Source of the DNA: Aliishimia sp965369035 | GTDB lineage: Bacteria > Pseudomonadota > Alphaproteobacteria > Rhodobacterales > Rhodobacteraceae | Direction: 5' to 3' | DNA: 7,245 nt | Assembly: GCA_965369035.1 (NCBI GenBank) | Contig: CBDUPF010000216.1 | Coordinates: 1 to 7,245 of the forward strand | Shown here: positions 5,635-7,245 of the stretch, piece by piece | Layout of the letters: each line of letters begins with the position of its first letter | How positions within the stretch are numbered: the first letter of the stretch is position 1 | The notes under the pieces: generated by a model | What the model was told of the DNA's origin: nothing | The model's input: only the letters and a program-made list of their open reading frames with translations | Database searches by the model: none | Translations under genes and position numbers: made by a program

Positions 5635-6786
5635 ATGCCTCACTCAAGGACAGCTGCCATCATCCTGGCCGCAGGCCGCGGCACCCGTGCAGGTGGCGCC
5701 ACGCCCAAGCAGTGGCGGACGCTGGCCGGGCAGCCGGTCGTGACACACACGCTGGGCCGGTTCCGGCATCACCCCGCCATCGACATGACCGTGCTGGTCC
5801 TGCATCCCGAGGATCTGAACCGGAACGCCGGCATTCCCTCCGACCTCGTGGTGGAAGGCGGTGCGGACCGGGCGGCAAGCGTGCGCGCCGGGCTCGAAGC
5901 GCTGGTGGATCACGAGGTGACCCGGGTCCTGATTCACGACGTGGCGCGGCCCTGCGTCTCCGACGAAACGATAACGGCCGTAGTCGACGCGTTGGAAAAG
6001 GCTGCAGCCGCGGCCCCGGCCCTGCCGGTCACCGACTCGCTCTGGACCGGGTCCGGATCCTGGGTGACGGGCACGCAATCGCGCGAAGGGCTGTTTCGCG
6101 CACAAACGCCGCAGGGCTTCGACTATGCCGCCATCCGCGCCGCCCACGCCATCCATCCCGGTGGCGCGTCCGACGATGTGGAAGTCGCGCGGGCCGCCGG
6201 GCTTGAGATTGCCATCGTCCCGGGCGATGAAGACAACCTGAAGATCACGCTGCCCGGCGACTTCGAGCGGGCCGCGTCGATCCTGCGGCGCAACGATCGG
6301 AATGGCATGAACATCAGGCTGGGCAACGGATTCGACGTGCATGCCTTCGGGCCGGGCGATCACGTGACGCTCTGCGGTGTCCGCATCCCGCATTCCCACG
6401 GGCTTGTGGGCCATTCCGACGCCGACGTCGCGATGCACGCCGTCACCGATGCGATCTATGGCGCGCTGGCCATGGGCGATATCGGTCAGCATTTCCCCCC
6501 GTCCGACCCGCAATGGAAGGGCACCGCGAGCGAGGCCTTCCTGCGCCACGCGGTGGCACTCGCCGCGGACCGCGGGTTCGCACCGGGCAATGTCGACTGC
6601 ACGATCATCTGCGAGACACCGAAGATCGGCCCCCACGCGGCGGCGATGCGCGACAGCCTCGCGGCGATCATGGGGATCGGGGCGGACCGGGTGTCGGTCA
6701 AGGCCACGACATCCGAACGTCTCGGGTTCACCGGCCGCGGCGAAGGGATCGCCTGCATCGCGACCTGCACGCTGGTGGCGGCGTGA
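5635..6786 (+). CDS. ispDF: Bifunctional IspD/IspF (MEP isoprenoid pathway)
   Basis: A cytosolic fusion of two non-consecutive MEP-pathway enzymes, 383 aa. The N-terminal half (about 6-220) is 2-C-methyl-D-erythritol 4-phosphate cytidylyltransferase (IspD): LAAGRGTRAGGATPKQW (11-27) with catalytic Arg/Lys25, GGADRAASVRAGL, IHDVARPCV, QTPQGF, SDDVEVA, and DNLKITLPGDF with Lys203. The C-terminal half, from about Met225, is 2-C-methyl-D-erythritol 2,4-cyclodiphosphate synthase (IspF). It has zinc ligands Asp234 and His236 in GFDVHAF, HSDADV at 260-265, the third ligand His268, DIGQHFPPSDPQWKG, and ATTSERLGFTGRGEGIA near the end. The intermediate step, IspE, is not encoded here. Both halves look catalytically complete, and the fusion is known in alphaproteobacteria and some epsilonproteobacteria. 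ATG 5635 sits a few residues before the first beta strand, as expected; no strong ribosome site is visible. The stop overlaps the pgpA start. Confidence 0.97.
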   Translation: MPHSRTAAIILAAGRGTRAGGATPKQWRTLAGQPVVTHTLGRFRHHPAIDMTVLVLHPEDLNRNAGIPSDLVVEGGADRAASVRAGLEALVDHEVTRVLIHDVARPCVSDETITAVVDALEKAAAAAPALPVTDSLWTGSGSWVTGTQSREGLFRAQTPQGFDYAAIRAAHAIHPGGASDDVEVARAAGLEIAIVPGDEDNLKITLPGDFERAASILRRNDRNGMNIRLGNGFDVHAFGPGDHVTLCGVRIPHSHGLVGHSDADVAMHAVTDAIYGALAMGDIGQHFPPSDPQWKGTASEAFLRHAVALAADRGFAPGNVDCTIICETPKIGPHAAAMRDSLAAIMGIGADRVSVKATTSERLGFTGRGEGIACIATCTLVAA

Positions 6787-7245
6787 GCGCCGCGCGGATC
6801 ATCGGCACGATGTTCGGCGTCGGCTACATCCGGCCCGCCTCCGGCACGTTCGGATCGCTCGTCGCCCTGCCCTGGGCCTGGCTTCTTCACGTGGTGGGCG
6901 GATTTCCCCTGCTGTTGATCTGCCTCCTTGCCGCCTTCGCGGCCGGATGGTGGGCGACGGAGCGGATGACCCGCGGCACGGAGGACGAAGACCCGTCCGA
7001 AATCGTCATCGACGAGCTTGTAGGCCAGTGGATCGCGATCATCCCGCTCAGCTACTCGGCCTGGTCCATGGGGATCGACATCCTGAGGCTCTGGCCCGGA
7101 TGGGTGGCGGCCTTCCTGCTCTTTCGCCTGTTCGACATCTGGAAGCCCGGACCTGTTGGCTGGGCCGACCGGCGCGGCGGTCCGCTGGGCGTGATGCTGG
7201 ACGACGTGATCGCGGGAGCCTTTGCCGCGATGGGCGTGATCGTGC
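6783..7245 (+). CDS. pgpA: Phosphatidylglycerophosphatase A (3' end outside window)
   Basis: Inner-membrane phosphatase that removes the phosphate from phosphatidylglycerophosphate to give phosphatidylglycerol. From GTG 6783, 154 codons are present; the family is about 160-170 residues, so only the last few are cut off. Hallmarks: GYIRPASGTFGSL (14-26), hydrophobic segments around 27-57 and 84-117, the acidic motif DPSEIVIDELVGQW (70-83), FRLFDIWKPGP (114-124), and GGPLGVMLDDVIAG (132-145) with the DD pair expected at the active site. The GTG start is preferred because it overlaps the ispDF stop as GTGA, is preceded by GGTGG a few bases upstream, and gives the expected short lead-in before the PgpA core. 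The in-frame ATG at 6810 would remove conserved N-terminal residues. Close overlap implies co-transcription with ispDF. Confidence 0.94.
   Translation, partial: MSAARIIGTMFGVGYIRPASGTFGSLVALPWAWLLHVVGGFPLLLICLLAAFAAGWWATERMTRGTEDEDPSEIVIDELVGQWIAIIPLSYSAWSMGIDILRLWPGWVAAFLLFRLFDIWKPGPVGWADRRGGPLGVMLDDVIAGAFAAMGVIV

Noticed and set aside
5461..5643. A 60-codon minus-strand open frame across the dusB-ispDF intergenic region.
   Set aside because: It overlaps both gene starts and has no clear ribosome site or recognisable sequence; it more likely reflects promoter DNA.
5644..6636. A 330-codon minus-strand open frame antisense to ispDF.
   Set aside because: Same codon-bias shadow; ispDF motifs are unambiguous on the plus strand.

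Overview
The window looks like chromosomal DNA from an alphaproteobacterium, most likely a Rhodobacter-like member of the Rhodobacteraceae. Three things support this: uniformly high GC with strong third-position GC bias; the gene order dusB(nifR3)-ntrB-ntrC-ntrY, which is characteristic of alphaproteobacteria; and two lineage traits, a fused ispDF gene and an NtrC whose AAA+ domain lacks the sigma54-contacting GAFTGA loop, as described for Rhodobacter capsulatus. This assignment comes from reading the proteins, not from a database search.

Layout. On the minus strand, reading from right to left, are dusB/nifR3 (5464 to 4472), ntrB (4475 to 3396), ntrC (3392 to 2022) and ntrY (1922 running off the left edge). 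dusB and ntrB overlap by 4 bp (ATGA). ntrB and ntrC are 3 nt apart. A 99-nt gap with two small hairpins separates ntrC from ntrY. On the plus strand, diverging from dusB across a 170-bp intergenic region, are ispDF (5635 to 6786) and pgpA (6783, running off the right edge). ispDF and pgpA overlap by 4 bp (GTGA). The only non-coding stretches are these two gaps.

How the genes work together. DusB is a flavin tRNA dihydrouridine synthase that heads the nitrogen-regulation operon. NtrB is a soluble PAS histidine kinase that phosphorylates NtrC according to nitrogen status, normally under PII control. NtrY is a membrane-anchored kinase whose usual partner, NtrX, would be expected just past the left edge. 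The divergent pair is metabolic: IspDF carries out two steps of the MEP isoprenoid pathway, and PgpA makes phosphatidylglycerol.

I found no mobile element, CRISPR array, RNA gene or unknown multigene system; this is an ordinary core locus. The most notable points are the rebuilt NtrC ATPase domain, paired hairpins that could mask the ntrY start, and two small sequence patterns in the divergent promoter region (a 12-bp direct repeat beside dusB and an 11-bp palindrome upstream of ispDF).
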